A DNA stretch of 64,000 nt from Candidatus Nitrospira nitrificans. GTDB taxonomy: Bacteria > Nitrospirota > Nitrospiria > Nitrospirales > Nitrospiraceae. Positions 17,149 through 26,022 of this stretch are shown one piece after another. Made by a program: the position numbers and the translations under genes. Within the stretch, counting starts at the first letter, position 1; every line of letters begins with the position of its first letter. Location: NCBI RefSeq assembly GCF_001458775.1, contig NZ_CZPZ01000012.1:403696-467695 (forward strand), given 5' to 3'. Under the pieces are notes generated by a model, which worked only from the letters and a program-made list of their open reading frames with translations, had not been told where the DNA came from and made no database searches.

Positions 17149-19872
17149 CTATGTCCCGTGGCACTTCTTATATTTTTTGCCGCTGCCGCAGGGGCAGGGA
17201 TCATTGCGGCCGACCTTGTTTTCTGTCCGCTGGGCGGGGGTGTGCGCCGCGATCGGTTCGTCGCCGCGGTTCAAGGTGAGTTTGGGTGGCGGATGCGCAA
17301 TGATCGGTTGCGGCGGAGTGGCCGGCTGTTCTCCTTCGTGCCGGACGGCCTGCACATGGAAGAGCCGGTCAAGTGTGTCGGATTTGACTCGGTCCATCAT
17401 GCCGGCGAACAGATCGAACCCCTCGCGTTTATACTCAATCAATGGATCTTTCTGCCCGTAACCACGAAGGCCGATGCCGTCTCGCAGGTGGTCCATCGCC
17501 AACAGATGATCCTTCCAATGATGATCGATGACCTGGAGCATGAACGTTTTCTCGAGAAAACGCATCAACTCCGCTCCCAGCTCCTCTTCTTTTTTGGCGT
17601 AGGCCTCTCGCACCTGGGCCCGAAGATCCTCCAGCAATGCGTCGCGCCCGACATCGCGGAGCGAGTCCCCGCCGTCTTGCTTGCCGTGCGTGATGTCGAG
17701 GCCGAACTGACCATGCATGACCTCGGTCAATCCTTTCACGTCCCACTCTTCCGGATATTGTTCAGCGGGGCAGTACACGTTCAGCGTCGATTCGATCGAG
17801 CCGGTCATCATGTCATGGAGGTCGGCGGTCAAGTTCTCTCCGCTCAGCACGGCGCGGCGATGGCGATAGATCACCTCGCGCTGCTTGTTCATGACATCAT
17901 CGTATTCGAGGAGCTGTTTGCGGATTTCGAAGTTATGGGCTTCGACCTTTTTCTGCGCGTTCGCGATGGCGCGGGTCACCATGCCGTGTTCGATGGGAAC
18001 GCCTTCTTCCATGCCGAGCTTCAGCATCAACTGCGAAACCCGTTCGGAGGCGAAGATCCGCATCAGGTCATCTTCGAGCGACAGGTAGAATCGAGAGGTA
18101 CCGGGATCACCCTGGCGACCGGCCCGTCCACGAAGCTGATTGTCGATCCGGCGGCTCTCGTGCCGTTCGGTGCCGAGGATGTGAAGCCCGCCCGCCGCGA
18201 TGACGTCCTGCTTATCCTTCTCACAGTCGGACCGGATGCCTTCATAGATTTCGAGCTTGCGGCTCTCGGCGATGTTTTCCTCTCGATAGAGCACTTGCTT
18301 GTACATGAAATCCGGATTGCCGCCCAACAGAATATCGGTGCCACGTCCGGCCATGTTCGTGGCGATCGTCACCGCGCCTTTGCGTCCGGCTTGCGCGACG
18401 ATTTCGGCTTCCCGCTCATGCTGCTTGGCATTGAGCACGTTATGTTTCACGCCGTTGCGGCTCAGGAGGCCCGCAATCTTTTCGGATTTCTCGATGGAAA
18501 TGGTCCCGACGAGCACCGGCTGGCCGCGCTCGTGGCATTCCTTGATCTCTTCCACGATCGCCGCAAACTTTTCTTTCTCCGTCCGATACACCACGTCGGC
18601 ATAATCTTGCCGAATCATTTTGCGGTTGGTCGGCACGACGTTGACGTCGAGGTTGTAGATCTTGGCGAATTCGGCCGCTTCCGTATCCGCGGTGCCGGTC
18701 ATGCCGCTGAGCTTTTTGTACATGCGGAAATAATTCTGAAAGGTGACGGACGCGAGCGTCTGATTCTCATTGGCGATCTTGACGCCCTCTTTGGCTTCGA
18801 CGGCCTGATGCAGCCCATCGCTCCACCGGCGGCCCGGCATCAAGCGCCCGGTAAACTCATCCACGATGATGACTTCGCCGTCCTTCACCACATAGTCGAC
18901 GTCGCGTTTATACAGCGTATAGGCCTGCAGCGCCTTCACCACATGATGGACCATATCCATGTGGGCCGGATCGTACAAGTTGTCCACGCCGAGCAGTTTT
19001 TCGACGCGCACATTGCCGTCTTCCGTCAGTGACGCGGTCTTGGTCTTCTCCTCGATGGTGTAGTCTGTTTCGGCCTTGAGTTGCGGAATGATCGCGTTGA
19101 TTCGGTAATAGAGGTCGGTGGTCTGGTCGGTCGGACCCGAGATGATCAACGGCGTCCGCGCTTCGTCGATCAAAATGCTGTCGACTTCGTCGACGATGGC
19201 GAAATTCAGCTCGCGCTGGACACATTGACGCAAATCGTTGACCACCAGGTTGTCGCGCAGATAATCGAACCCGTACTCATTGTTCGTGCCGTACGTGATG
19301 TCCGCGCGATAGGCTTCGGGCCTGGTGCATGGTCGAAGATGCTGCAGCCGTTTGTCGGATGCATCGAAGGTCGGGTCATAGATGAACGACGCGTCGTGCT
19401 GAATGATCCCCGTGGACAACCCCAATGCGTGGTACAGCTGAGCCATCCACTGGGCGTCACGTTTGGCGAGATAATCGTTCACGGTGACCAGATGGACGCC
19501 TTTGCCTTCTAACGCGTTGAGATAGATCGGCAAGGTCGCAACGAGTGTTTTTCCTTCGCCCGTTTTCATTTCGGCGATCCGGCCGCGGTGGAGAATCATG
19601 CCGCCGATCAGCTGCACGTCGAAATGCCGCATAGTGAGCTTGCGGCGGGACATTTCCCGGCAGACGGCGAACGCTTCGGGCAAGATGTCGTCCAGCGTCT
19701 GACCGGCTTCCAGCCGTTTCTTGAAGTCCTGCGTCTTGTCGGCAAGGGCTTGATCGGACAGTGGCGTGAGCCCAGCTTCCAAGCCGTTGATCTGCTCCAC
19801 GATCGGTCGCAGCGTCTTGATTTCACGGTCGTTTTTACTGCCGAAGATCAGATTGAGGACTTGTGTAACCAT
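17149..19872 (-). CDS. secA: Preprotein translocase ATPase SecA
   Basis: Motor ATPase that drives proteins through SecYEG. I start it at the ATG at 19872 ([23 protein letters not shown]), giving 907 residues; the open frame runs further upstream but that part does not resemble SecA. Visible motifs include Walker [15 protein letters not shown], the DEAD-like [23 protein letters not shown] (in parts: [13 protein letters not shown]), the motif [16 protein letters not shown], and [10 protein letters not shown]. The C-terminus ends in a zinc-binding [14 protein letters not shown] tail that binds SecB and lipids. No operon partner is apparent. Confidence 0.97.
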   Translation of the reverse strand: MVTQVLNLIFGSKNDREIKTLRPIVEQINGLEAGLTPLSDQALADKTQDFKKRLEAGQTLDDILPEAFAVCREMSRRKLTMRHFDVQLIGGMILHRGRIAEMKTGEGKTLVATLPIYLNALEGKGVHLVTVNDYLAKRDAQWMAQLYHALGLSTGIIQHDASFIYDPTFDASDKRLQHLRPCTRPEAYRADITYGTNNEYGFDYLRDNLVVNDLRQCVQRELNFAIVDEVDSILIDEARTPLIISGPTDQTTDLYYRINAIIPQLKAETDYTIEEKTKTASLTEDGNVRVEKLLGVDNLYDPAHMDMVHHVVKALQAYTLYKRDVDYVVKDGEVIIVDEFTGRLMPGRRWSDGLHQAVEAKEGVKIANENQTLASVTFQNYFRMYKKLSGMTGTADTEAAEFAKIYNLDVNVVPTNRKMIRQDYADVVYRTEKEKFAAIVEEIKECHERGQPVLVGTISIEKSEKIAGLLSRNGVKHNVLNAKQHEREAEIVAQAGRKGAVTIATNMAGRGTDILLGGNPDFMYKQVLYREENIAESRKLEIYEGIRSDCEKDKQDVIAAGGLHILGTERHESRRIDNQLRGRAGRQGDPGTSRFYLSLEDDLMRIFASERVSQLMLKLGMEEGVPIEHGMVTRAIANAQKKVEAHNFEIRKQLLEYDDVMNKQREVIYRHRRAVLSGENLTADLHDMMTGSIESTLNVYCPAEQYPEEWDVKGLTEVMHGQFGLDITHGKQDGGDSLRDVGRDALLEDLRAQVREAYAKKEEELGAELMRFLEKTFMLQVIDHHWKDHLLAMDHLRDGIGLRGYGQKDPLIEYKREGFDLFAGMMDRVKSDTLDRLFHVQAVRHEGEQPATPPQPIIAHPPPKLTLNRGDEPIAAHTPAQRTENKVGRNDPCPCGSGKKYKKCHGT

Positions 19873-20090
19873 AGGACGATTAGGATGATGATCAAGGTCG
19901 TCGGTGAAGGCGCGTCGGCGCCGAAAATAATCCAGGAAGTATACAGCATCTGTCCGGTGAATCCTACCGCGATTCTCCGGCGGCGTCACGCCGGCTTGAC
20001 AGGCGTCGTTCTGGTCACCTACTATTTGCAAGAATTGTTGCTGTGATGTAGGGTTAGGTCGACATTCGGTCTTTCCGGGAAGCGTCTTCA

Positions 20091-20399
20091 ATGGACTACA
20101 CGTTCCGCAAGTTCCTCTCCGTTGTCCTGGTGCTCTGTGTGTTGGCAGTCGGCGGGCTGGCGCAAGCGCAATCCGCGGAACATGCCGGACACCATGCGCA
20201 GCATCAAGCGGCCACGCACGGGACACTGCTCTGTTCCTGGATGTGCGCCGCCGGCACGGTCCTCAACACTGAAGTGGTCTTGATTCGTGCCGAGCGTAAC
20301 CCCATCGCTCTTGTTTCGATCGTTCATTCCAGTGACTTTTTTTCTGAACCCCTGCGTATCTGTTCCAGCCGCGCTCCTCCATCCATTTCCTTATCATAA
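20091..20399 (+). CDS. Small exported His-rich C-x-W-x-C / RAPP protein (copy 1)
   Basis: A 102-residue protein of no family I recognise. An N-terminal signal or membrane segment ([19 protein letters not shown]) is followed by a His-rich stretch ([13 protein letters not shown]), the motif CSWMC, a loosely hydrophobic middle, and the C-terminal motif [10 protein letters not shown]. Five other proteins on this strand (21235, 22742, 27856, 30877, 33117) share this order of elements, and a seventh at 54515 shares most of it. The layout is similar to DUF2946-type small membrane proteins found near TonB-dependent receptors, but I cannot confirm membership. A likely role in periplasmic metal binding is inference. 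It precedes a TlpA-type thioredoxin. Confidence 0.7.
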   Translation: MDYTFRKFLSVVLVLCVLAVGGLAQAQSAEHAGHHAQHQAATHGTLLCSWMCAAGTVLNTEVVLIRAERNPIALVSIVHSSDFFSEPLRICSSRAPPSISLS

Positions 20400-20404
20400 G
20401 CCTT

Positions 20405-20447
20405 CGCCGCGTGAGTCAGCGCAGTTTGTCTACGTCGCCACGCGGCG
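20405..20447. terminator. Inverted repeat downstream of small protein copy 1
   Basis: Perfect 9-base arms CGCCGCGTG (20405-20413) and CACGCGGCG (20439-20447) with a 25-base loop, five bases after the stop of the first small His-rich gene. No T-run follows, so a role as terminator is only possible. Confidence 0.35.
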
Positions 20448-20673
20448 GTTCCTAGTTCCGTGGGCGAGTCAAGGTTGTACCTGGGAGAGGGAATCCTGGA
20501 CGTCATGGTGGTTGCGCATTCCATATTCTCGCTGTTGCTTGGTACAAACGCTCACATGGTCTGGCGCGGGACGAGTTCAGCCGGACTGTTGACTATTGTG
20601 GTGTGATCAAGCCGTTCCAGTTAGATGAAAAGCGACTCATGACGAATCCATGACGGTGGCTAAGGAGATGACA

Positions 20674-21225
20674 ATGACGAGAAAGCACCATCCATCCAAA
20701 ATTGGGTTGTTCGTTCTCAGCTTCGCGCTCGTGGTCGGCGGTGGTCTGGTCTGGGCGATGGGTTCTCGGGTCCCTGCGGTCGGGACGGCCGCCGAAGATT
20801 TTCGTTTGGTTGATTTGGAAGGCACGCAGCAGAGTCTCAGCCGGTATCGAGGCAAGGTCGTGCTCGTGAATTTCTGGGCGACCTGGTGCAAACCCTGCAC
20901 GACGGAAATGCCCGCGATGCAGGCCACGTATGACAAACTTCGCGAGAAGGGCTTCGTGGTGCTGGCGGTCAACGAACTGGAAGACGAGGCCAAAGTGCGA
21001 GAGCACATCAAGCAACACGGTCATACGTTCCCGGTGTTGATGGATCGAGACAACAAAGTGGCGAACCAGTTCGGGGTCTTCGGGTTGCCGGTCAGCGTGT
21101 TTATTGACGAAAAGGGCGTCGTTCAAGAATATATCAAGGGCGGTCTGTTGACTGAGCAGGTGATCCTCGACACGGTGGCGCGGATCCAGAAACCGGAATC
21201 GATGAACGCGGCCTCTCTGCGCTGA
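20674..21225 (+). CDS. TlpA-type membrane-anchored thioredoxin (1)
   Basis: Periplasmic thiol-disulfide protein anchored by an N-terminal helix (IGLFVLSFALVVGGGLVWAM); 183 residues. The redox motif WCKPC has Cys72 and Cys75, and the cis-proline region FGLPVSVFIDEKG is present. The start ATG at 20674 is set by AAGGAG six bases upstream; in-frame ATGs at 20650 and 20668 are less well placed. Family members reduce disulfides of exported metalloproteins or cytochromes. The next gene, nine bases downstream, encodes one of the small C-x-W-x-C proteins, a plausible substrate. Confidence 0.9.
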   Translation: MTRKHHPSKIGLFVLSFALVVGGGLVWAMGSRVPAVGTAAEDFRLVDLEGTQQSLSRYRGKVVLVNFWATWCKPCTTEMPAMQATYDKLREKGFVVLAVNELEDEAKVREHIKQHGHTFPVLMDRDNKVANQFGVFGLPVSVFIDEKGVVQEYIKGGLLTEQVILDTVARIQKPESMNAASLR

Positions 21226-21234
21226 CCAGACGGC

Positions 21235-21543
21235 ATGACGATGAACGCAAGACGACCCGCCATAGTTTGGGGATTGTTGCTCGTCATTGTGGTGATGAGC
21301 GGGTTCATGGCTGCTCCCAGCGTCGGCCATGCGCAGCACCATGCGGATCATGCGGCCGGCGCTCATTCGACCGGCATCTGTGCATGGCTATGCGCCGGCG
21401 GCGTGGGGATCGGCTCCTCGGCCGTTCATTTGGTGTCGGGTCTTCAGCTTCTGGCATGGATCGCCATTCCTTCCTATGACATAGCCCTCAGTGTGGTTTC
21501 ACTCCCGTACTTCTTCCGCGGTCCTCCTCGTTTCCTCGCATAA
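21235..21543 (+). CDS. Small exported His-rich C-x-W-x-C / RGPP protein (copy 2)
   Basis: A 102-residue relative of the protein at 20091. Its elements are a hydrophobic N-terminal segment (IVWGLLLVIVVMSGFMAA), a His-rich stretch (HAQHHADHAAGAHSTG), CAWLC, a hydrophobic middle, and FRGPPRFLA at the C-terminus. It starts nine bases after the TlpA gene, suggesting cotranscription, and it precedes an outer-membrane protein gene. An alternative ATG two codons later (21241) is equally possible. Function unknown; metal binding through His and Cys is a guess. Confidence 0.7.
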   Translation: MTMNARRPAIVWGLLLVIVVMSGFMAAPSVGHAQHHADHAAGAHSTGICAWLCAGGVGIGSSAVHLVSGLQLLAWIAIPSYDIALSVVSLPYFFRGPPRFLA

Positions 21544-21637
21544 CGTCCCACAGAGGGCATTCTTAACAACCGTGTCCCGTGGCAGGACCCGATGTGCGGG
21601 TTCCGCTGCGTCACAAGAACAGAAAGAGTTGGGAATC

Positions 21638-22708
21638 ATGGTGCGCATGGTCTGGTCCGGTGTTCTCGCTGTCGGTGGTGTCGTCGGAATGGTGGCCTCG
21701 CTGCTCAACCCGTCCCAGGTCGAGGCGTCATGCGGCTCGGTCAGTTGCTTTGTGGTGATCGGGTCTCAACAACAAGTGCCGATGAAAGGGCTGTTGACCG
21801 TCAACGCCATCTACAACGTCACCCCCATGGAAGCGCCCCCGGGCGAGGGCGGACGTATCCCCTTTGCCGATCAGGGCGGGAGAACCCTCACGCTTGCCAA
21901 CTTGGATGTGAACCGGATCGAGACGACGACGCGCATCGCGACGCTGGATCTCAACTATGGCTTGACCGACCGTCTAGGCATCCAAGTGGCGATCCCCTAC
22001 AAGCATGTGGAATCGGATGCGCAGATCGGAGGCCTTACACCGGTGCCCTACAGCGAGAGGGGACTCGGCGATATTCGCGCCATCCTGAAATACAACGTGT
22101 TGCCCACCTTGCGGAGCATGATCGTCATAGGAGTGGGGGTTGATTTTCCGACGGGCAGTTATGGTCGATTCGCCCAGGGAAACACGTTGGCCGAATCGAC
22201 CCTCCAAATCGGTCGTGGGAACGTCGGTGTGGTCCCCATGCTCTATCAGACCTATGAGCTGATTCCCCATCGGGTGAATCAGTTCGCGTCGGCGAGTTAT
22301 CGATACACGGCGAAGAACAGCGACGGCTACAAGTTCGGCGATGAAATCAACGCGAGCTTGGGGGTCAATATCATCCCGCTCGAGCAGACTCCCTGGTTGG
22401 TGCTGACGCAGCAGTTCAATTTTCGATGGCTGCAGAACGACGCCATGGACGCGTCACTGTTTCAATTCAATCCGGGCGGCGCGCCCATACTGCTCGATCC
22501 GGCGGTCAAGTTTCGGGCCATACCGACCACCGGCTCGACCTATGTCGCCTATTCGCCGGGCATCATGGTGAACGTCTTCAACTTCGCCTCAGCCTATTTC
22601 ATCGCGCAAATTCCCATCCATCGAGACTTCAACGGCAATCTGGAACAACAGATCAGCTACATCTTCGGGGTGACGAAATCATTCCAACTGTTCGGGGGCT
22701 CTTCTTAG
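21638..22708 (+). CDS. Outer-membrane beta-barrel transporter-like protein
   Basis: A 356-residue exported protein. The start ATG at 21638 (MVRMVWSGVLAVGG) gives a signal peptide ending near VEASCGSVSC; the frame is open further upstream but overlaps copy 2 of the small protein family. The rest is rich in alternating hydrophobic strands (RIATLDLNYGLTDRLGIQVAIPY, RSMIVIGVGVDFPTGSY) and ends in an aromatic-containing strand (SYIFGVTKSFQLFGGSS), typical of outer-membrane barrels similar to the 'MetA-pathway phenol' transporter-like group. Two cysteines (SCGSVSC) just after the signal are unusual. The substrate is unknown; the context suggests a metal-related role. Confidence 0.65.
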   Translation: MVRMVWSGVLAVGGVVGMVASLLNPSQVEASCGSVSCFVVIGSQQQVPMKGLLTVNAIYNVTPMEAPPGEGGRIPFADQGGRTLTLANLDVNRIETTTRIATLDLNYGLTDRLGIQVAIPYKHVESDAQIGGLTPVPYSERGLGDIRAILKYNVLPTLRSMIVIGVGVDFPTGSYGRFAQGNTLAESTLQIGRGNVGVVPMLYQTYELIPHRVNQFASASYRYTAKNSDGYKFGDEINASLGVNIIPLEQTPWLVLTQQFNFRWLQNDAMDASLFQFNPGGAPILLDPAVKFRAIPTTGSTYVAYSPGIMVNVFNFASAYFIAQIPIHRDFNGNLEQQISYIFGVTKSFQLFGGSS

Positions 22709-22741
22709 AACGGCGGCGGGAACAGTGGGATCGAATCGGCC

Positions 22742-23086
22742 ATGACGACAATGACGCGACGACAAGTTTCTCGGATGCTGAGCGGCTGTTGCGCCGTGCT
22801 GTGGTTGACCGGATCGCTGTCGGTCACGCAGGGGAATCTGACGCCGCAATGGACCGCGTCCCACTGTCCGAGCGGGCAGACGCAGAACGGTCAACACAGT
22901 CACACTCATTGCGCGTGGCACTGCGGCGGGCTCGATATCCAAGGCGGCGGCGGACAGGGGATACTGTCAGCCGATACTCACGTGAGCCGCGTCTGGAGCC
23001 TTGGTGTCATCCCCCGACAAGATGCCGCCTCCGATGGGGACTTCCCGCCTCGCGGCCCGCCACAAGGCGCGCGTCGGATCGCATAG
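22742..23086 (+). CDS. Small His-rich C-x-W-x-C / RGPP protein (copy 3)
   Basis: A 114-residue divergent member of the small protein family. It has a short hydrophobic N-terminal segment (MLSGCCAVLWLTGSLSV), Cys/His-rich residues (SHCPSG, HSHTHCAWHC), and PPRGPPQGARRIA at the end. It lacks a clear hydrophobic middle and is longer than the others. It precedes a lipoprotein gene by 76 bases. The order His stretch, C-x-W-x-C, R-x-P-P is preserved although overall similarity is low, so common ancestry is likely but unproven. Confidence 0.55.
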   Translation: MTTMTRRQVSRMLSGCCAVLWLTGSLSVTQGNLTPQWTASHCPSGQTQNGQHSHTHCAWHCGGLDIQGGGGQGILSADTHVSRVWSLGVIPRQDAASDGDFPPRGPPQGARRIA

Positions 23087-23162
23087 CACAGATGCAGTGA
23101 GGGAGCGGGCTGCGCTCCTCAATGTGAAAAGACGATAGGTACTAACGAGGAAGGAACAGTTC

Positions 23163-24722
23163 ATGGAAGCTCTAAATCGACGAAGCTATGTATCCAGTAT
23201 CACAACCGGCGCGTTGGGACTTGCGCTGATCGGTCTCGCGGCGTGCAATTCAGGAGAATCCACGACAACAGCCCCGTCTTCGGGCGGCAGCGCGGCGTTG
23301 CAAGGGCCGATCGCATTTGTCAAGAACAGTGGTGTCGGCAATCAAAACACACTGTCGGTCGTCGGCACGGACACGCAGGGTAATCTAAAGCTCATTTCGA
23401 CAATGGGATCAGCAGGCGAATTCGAGAACAATGCATTGGGAGATATGCAGGTGTCCAGCGGCGATTGGGTCTTTATGAATCTCACGGCAGGAGGAAAAAT
23501 TTCCACGATCGATCCCCTTAGTGGAGCGACGCCGATTCATGAAGCGAATCTCCCCGTAGGGACTCGTCCTGTGCATATCTATCGTGATCAGACCGATGGA
23601 GAGGTCATCTGGTCGATGAACGATGGCGATGCGACGAACGGAAACGACGCCGGCTGCCCTGTCGGCGCATCCGTCACGGTCCTCCACAACTCTCATCTCG
23701 GAACAGGCGGGAATCCTCCGTCGGTGGTCGGGACAACGTGCACGCTTGCGGCCGGGCATGGCGTCACAGCGTTTTCTCGACCCACAGCAACCGATTCAAC
23801 TATTCCCAAATATACGGTGATTACGAATGAAAAAGGCGGCCAGATGGCGTTTCTCGACAATACGAGTGCAACTTCCCCTACGTATCGTCAGATGGTTGCC
23901 AGGCTTGATTTGTGCACGAACGCCGGCCAGGCGGCCTTGAATCCTCCAGGCCCGGCCTGCGACGACGAAAGCGCCAAGGCTCTCAACGCACCCTTTACGG
24001 GCAATGGCTCACACCCGCATGGCATCCGCTGGTCAACATTTACGGGGAAGATTTATAGCTTCCAGGAAGGCTATAACGAATTTGTCGAGGTCGATCCCAA
24101 GCTCGTTGCGCTGGGGCCTGGCCATAATGAGGGGGCCATCACCAGGAGGCTGAGCTTGGCCGGCACGCCCTATACCTCGTACGGGATCACGCCGAACGGC
24201 CGGTTCCTTTTCCTCCGAGGGGTCGATCTTACTACCGATGCCCAACACATCATCGGCAAGCTCGGGGTGGTCGATCTCAGCGGCTCGGGCACGCTGACCA
24301 TTATCAATCTTCCTGATCTTCTGGATGTCGTTCCGTCGACGTTCAAATTCACGCCGGATGGGCAGCGTATGTACTTGCTCGCGTCAAACACCGACACGGG
24401 GAATGACGCTCAAAAGGCTGCGCAGAAGAAGGATCGCCTCTTTGTATTCAACCCATCAGCCTTCCCCGCCGCGCTTCAGTCGGTAGCCGAAATCACTCTG
24501 GCTCCAGCCGGCACGCACAATTTCGATGTGTTGGTGCAGGGCGCCGGCCAGGCGAACGCGGTGTTGGTGTCGAACGGAGGGGCGGGGGTGACCGGCTCGG
24601 TGACCCTCATCAATGCCAATAACCAGATCCAGGGCAACAGCCTCGTGGTCGGGGTTAACCCGGGCGCCATCCTGTTTTACTACGAGGGTATAGCGGCCGC
24701 GAATAATCAAGCGACCTCTTAA
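23163..24722 (+). CDS. Beta-propeller lipoprotein (YncE/lactonase-like)
   Basis: A 519-residue exported lipoprotein: the N-terminus MEALNRRSYVSSITTGALGLALIGLAAC ends in a lipobox (GLAAC, cysteine about residue 28). The body holds repeated WD-like or lactonase-like strands (VHIYRDQTDGEVIWSM, SHPHGIRWSTFTGKIY, TFKFTPDGQRMYLLAS), consistent with a seven-bladed propeller of the YncE/6-phosphogluconolactonase fold. Substrate and enzymatic activity are not evident. The conserved GSHPHGIRWS block has histidines that could bind metal. An AGGAAGG ribosome binding site precedes the start. The gene is flanked by a small C-x-W-x-C protein and by tonB. Confidence 0.65.
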   Translation: MEALNRRSYVSSITTGALGLALIGLAACNSGESTTTAPSSGGSAALQGPIAFVKNSGVGNQNTLSVVGTDTQGNLKLISTMGSAGEFENNALGDMQVSSGDWVFMNLTAGGKISTIDPLSGATPIHEANLPVGTRPVHIYRDQTDGEVIWSMNDGDATNGNDAGCPVGASVTVLHNSHLGTGGNPPSVVGTTCTLAAGHGVTAFSRPTATDSTIPKYTVITNEKGGQMAFLDNTSATSPTYRQMVARLDLCTNAGQAALNPPGPACDDESAKALNAPFTGNGSHPHGIRWSTFTGKIYSFQEGYNEFVEVDPKLVALGPGHNEGAITRRLSLAGTPYTSYGITPNGRFLFLRGVDLTTDAQHIIGKLGVVDLSGSGTLTIINLPDLLDVVPSTFKFTPDGQRMYLLASNTDTGNDAQKAAQKKDRLFVFNPSAFPAALQSVAEITLAPAGTHNFDVLVQGAGQANAVLVSNGGAGVTGSVTLINANNQIQGNSLVVGVNPGAILFYYEGIAAANNQATS

Positions 24723-25057
24723 AGGTGATCCACTCGTCCGAGTGGAAGCTTGGAGCGGGTAGTCCATCGGATCTCTCAATGTCCGATGGGCTGCCCATCG
24801 ATGGACCGATGATCGATTGCGAGAAGAGTATCTTGTCCGAGCAGGCTGCCCTCCGGCTCGGACCAGCGTGGGACGGGGGCGCGCCTCCCTTGGCCTCCGT
24901 CCCGCACTTTTTGAGCATCCTGCGCGATGCGTTGATATCCTGTGCACCTCAATATCTGTGACGGGGCTGGAGCCCAAAGTGAGTTGTTCCGCGACCTGCC
25001 AGGAGAGTGTCGTGAAGATTGCGCGGCGGTCTATGACGCGTCGGAAGGACATGCGAG
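24723..25057. other. Gap with several perfect hairpins upstream of tonB
   Basis: No gene seen. From 5' to 3': CCACTCG-TC-CGAGTGG at 24730-24745; CCATCGGA...TCCGATGG at 24764-24789; the palindrome CCATCGATGG at 24795-24804; GTCCGAGC...GCTCGGAC at 24835-24863. The left arm of the second hairpin can also pair with CGATGGAC at 24799-24806, so two structures exclude each other. The first hairpin may end transcription of the lipoprotein gene; the rest may be regulatory. Confidence 0.5.
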
Positions 25058-25963
25058 ATGATCTCGGTCGATGACAACCGGTTCTTTTTCCCGGCCTGGG
25101 GAATCTCGCTGACCTTGCATGGCCTCGCGGTGGGGTTGGCGGCGATGTGTGTCACGCAGGTCCAACCCCTCTTGCCTGAGGAAGTCTTCCAGTGGGACGT
25201 GGCATTGGTAGAGGCGGCGAAACCGGAATCGAAATCGGAGCGGGTCCCGTCGGTTGTGGCCCATCATCAACCGTCCGCTCAGGTCCTGCCTCCACCTCCA
25301 CCGAAATCGGTGCCGGCGATGCCTCAGACCGTCACGCCGATTGAGCGGAAGATCGAGCCATCACGACCGACGATCGAAACCGTGCAACCGATTGAATCAA
25401 AGGTAGAGAGTCCGCAGGTACGTGAAGAGCCGGTTGAGCGGTCGATCGCCGAAATCGCTCAGCCGATGCCTGAACCGGTTGCCGTGGCTGCTTCACCCGA
25501 ACCGGTCGAATCCCTCCCTGTTCAGCAGGAGCCGGCCGCACCAGCTCCTCAATCGGCCTCCGAAACTCCTGGCACTCAAGAGGCTCCCGCGCTCGTTTCG
25601 TCGCAGGATAATCGGGTGGATGCCGCTCCGGTACAGGTGATCAGGTCTGCTGGAGCGAGCGCTGAAGCTAAAATCGATCATCAGTGGCTGGCCGAGTCGC
25701 TCTGGCGGCGGGTGGCGGAGCTCAAGCGCTATCCGAATTCGGCCCGCATGAATAGTCAGGAAGGAAAGGTGATCGTGAAGGTCGTCATCCGTGCCGATGG
25801 CCACTTGGCAGACGTCTTTGTCCAGAAAAGTTCCGGGTACAGCGCGCTCGATGCGGCGGCGATCGAGGCGGTGAAACTCGCCTGTCCGCTCCATATGAAA
25901 CATGCGATCGGCAAGCCGCAGATCATCGTGAGCCTTCCGATCGTGTACAGCTTGGCAAACTGA
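25058..25963 (+). CDS. tonB: TonB family energy-transducing protein
   Basis: A 301-residue TonB-like protein that would couple the inner-membrane proton motive force to the TonB-dependent receptor at 28266. It has an N-terminal membrane anchor (PAWGISLTLHGLAVGLAAMC), a long Pro/Glu-rich periplasmic linker (residues about 60-200), and a C-terminal TonB box domain (YPNSARMNSQEGKVIVKVVI, SSGYSALDAAAIEAVKLACP). The match to the TonB C-terminal fold is clear. No exbB or exbD is seen in the window, so it must use partners encoded elsewhere. Confidence 0.9.
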   Translation: MISVDDNRFFFPAWGISLTLHGLAVGLAAMCVTQVQPLLPEEVFQWDVALVEAAKPESKSERVPSVVAHHQPSAQVLPPPPPKSVPAMPQTVTPIERKIEPSRPTIETVQPIESKVESPQVREEPVERSIAEIAQPMPEPVAVAASPEPVESLPVQQEPAAPAPQSASETPGTQEAPALVSSQDNRVDAAPVQVIRSAGASAEAKIDHQWLAESLWRRVAELKRYPNSARMNSQEGKVIVKVVIRADGHLADVFVQKSSGYSALDAAAIEAVKLACPLHMKHAIGKPQIIVSLPIVYSLAN

Positions 25964-26022
25964 AGGGTGAGAGATGTTGAGGTCCTGGACTCGAATAGAT
26001 TCATGATCATGAAGGGGTACCG

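Noticed and set aside
16993..19032. A 679-codon plus-strand frame opposite secA
   Set aside because: It mirrors secA, has no recognisable domain, and its His/Phe/Asp-rich make-up is that of an antisense frame.
19873..20226. N-terminal extension of SecA to a start at 20226
   Set aside because: The extra 118 residues are Arg/Pro-rich and unlike SecA; the family N-terminus begins at the ATG at 19872.
24725..24961. Short frames in the gap before tonB
   Set aside because: The sequence is dominated by perfect hairpins, which explain its structure better than coding does.
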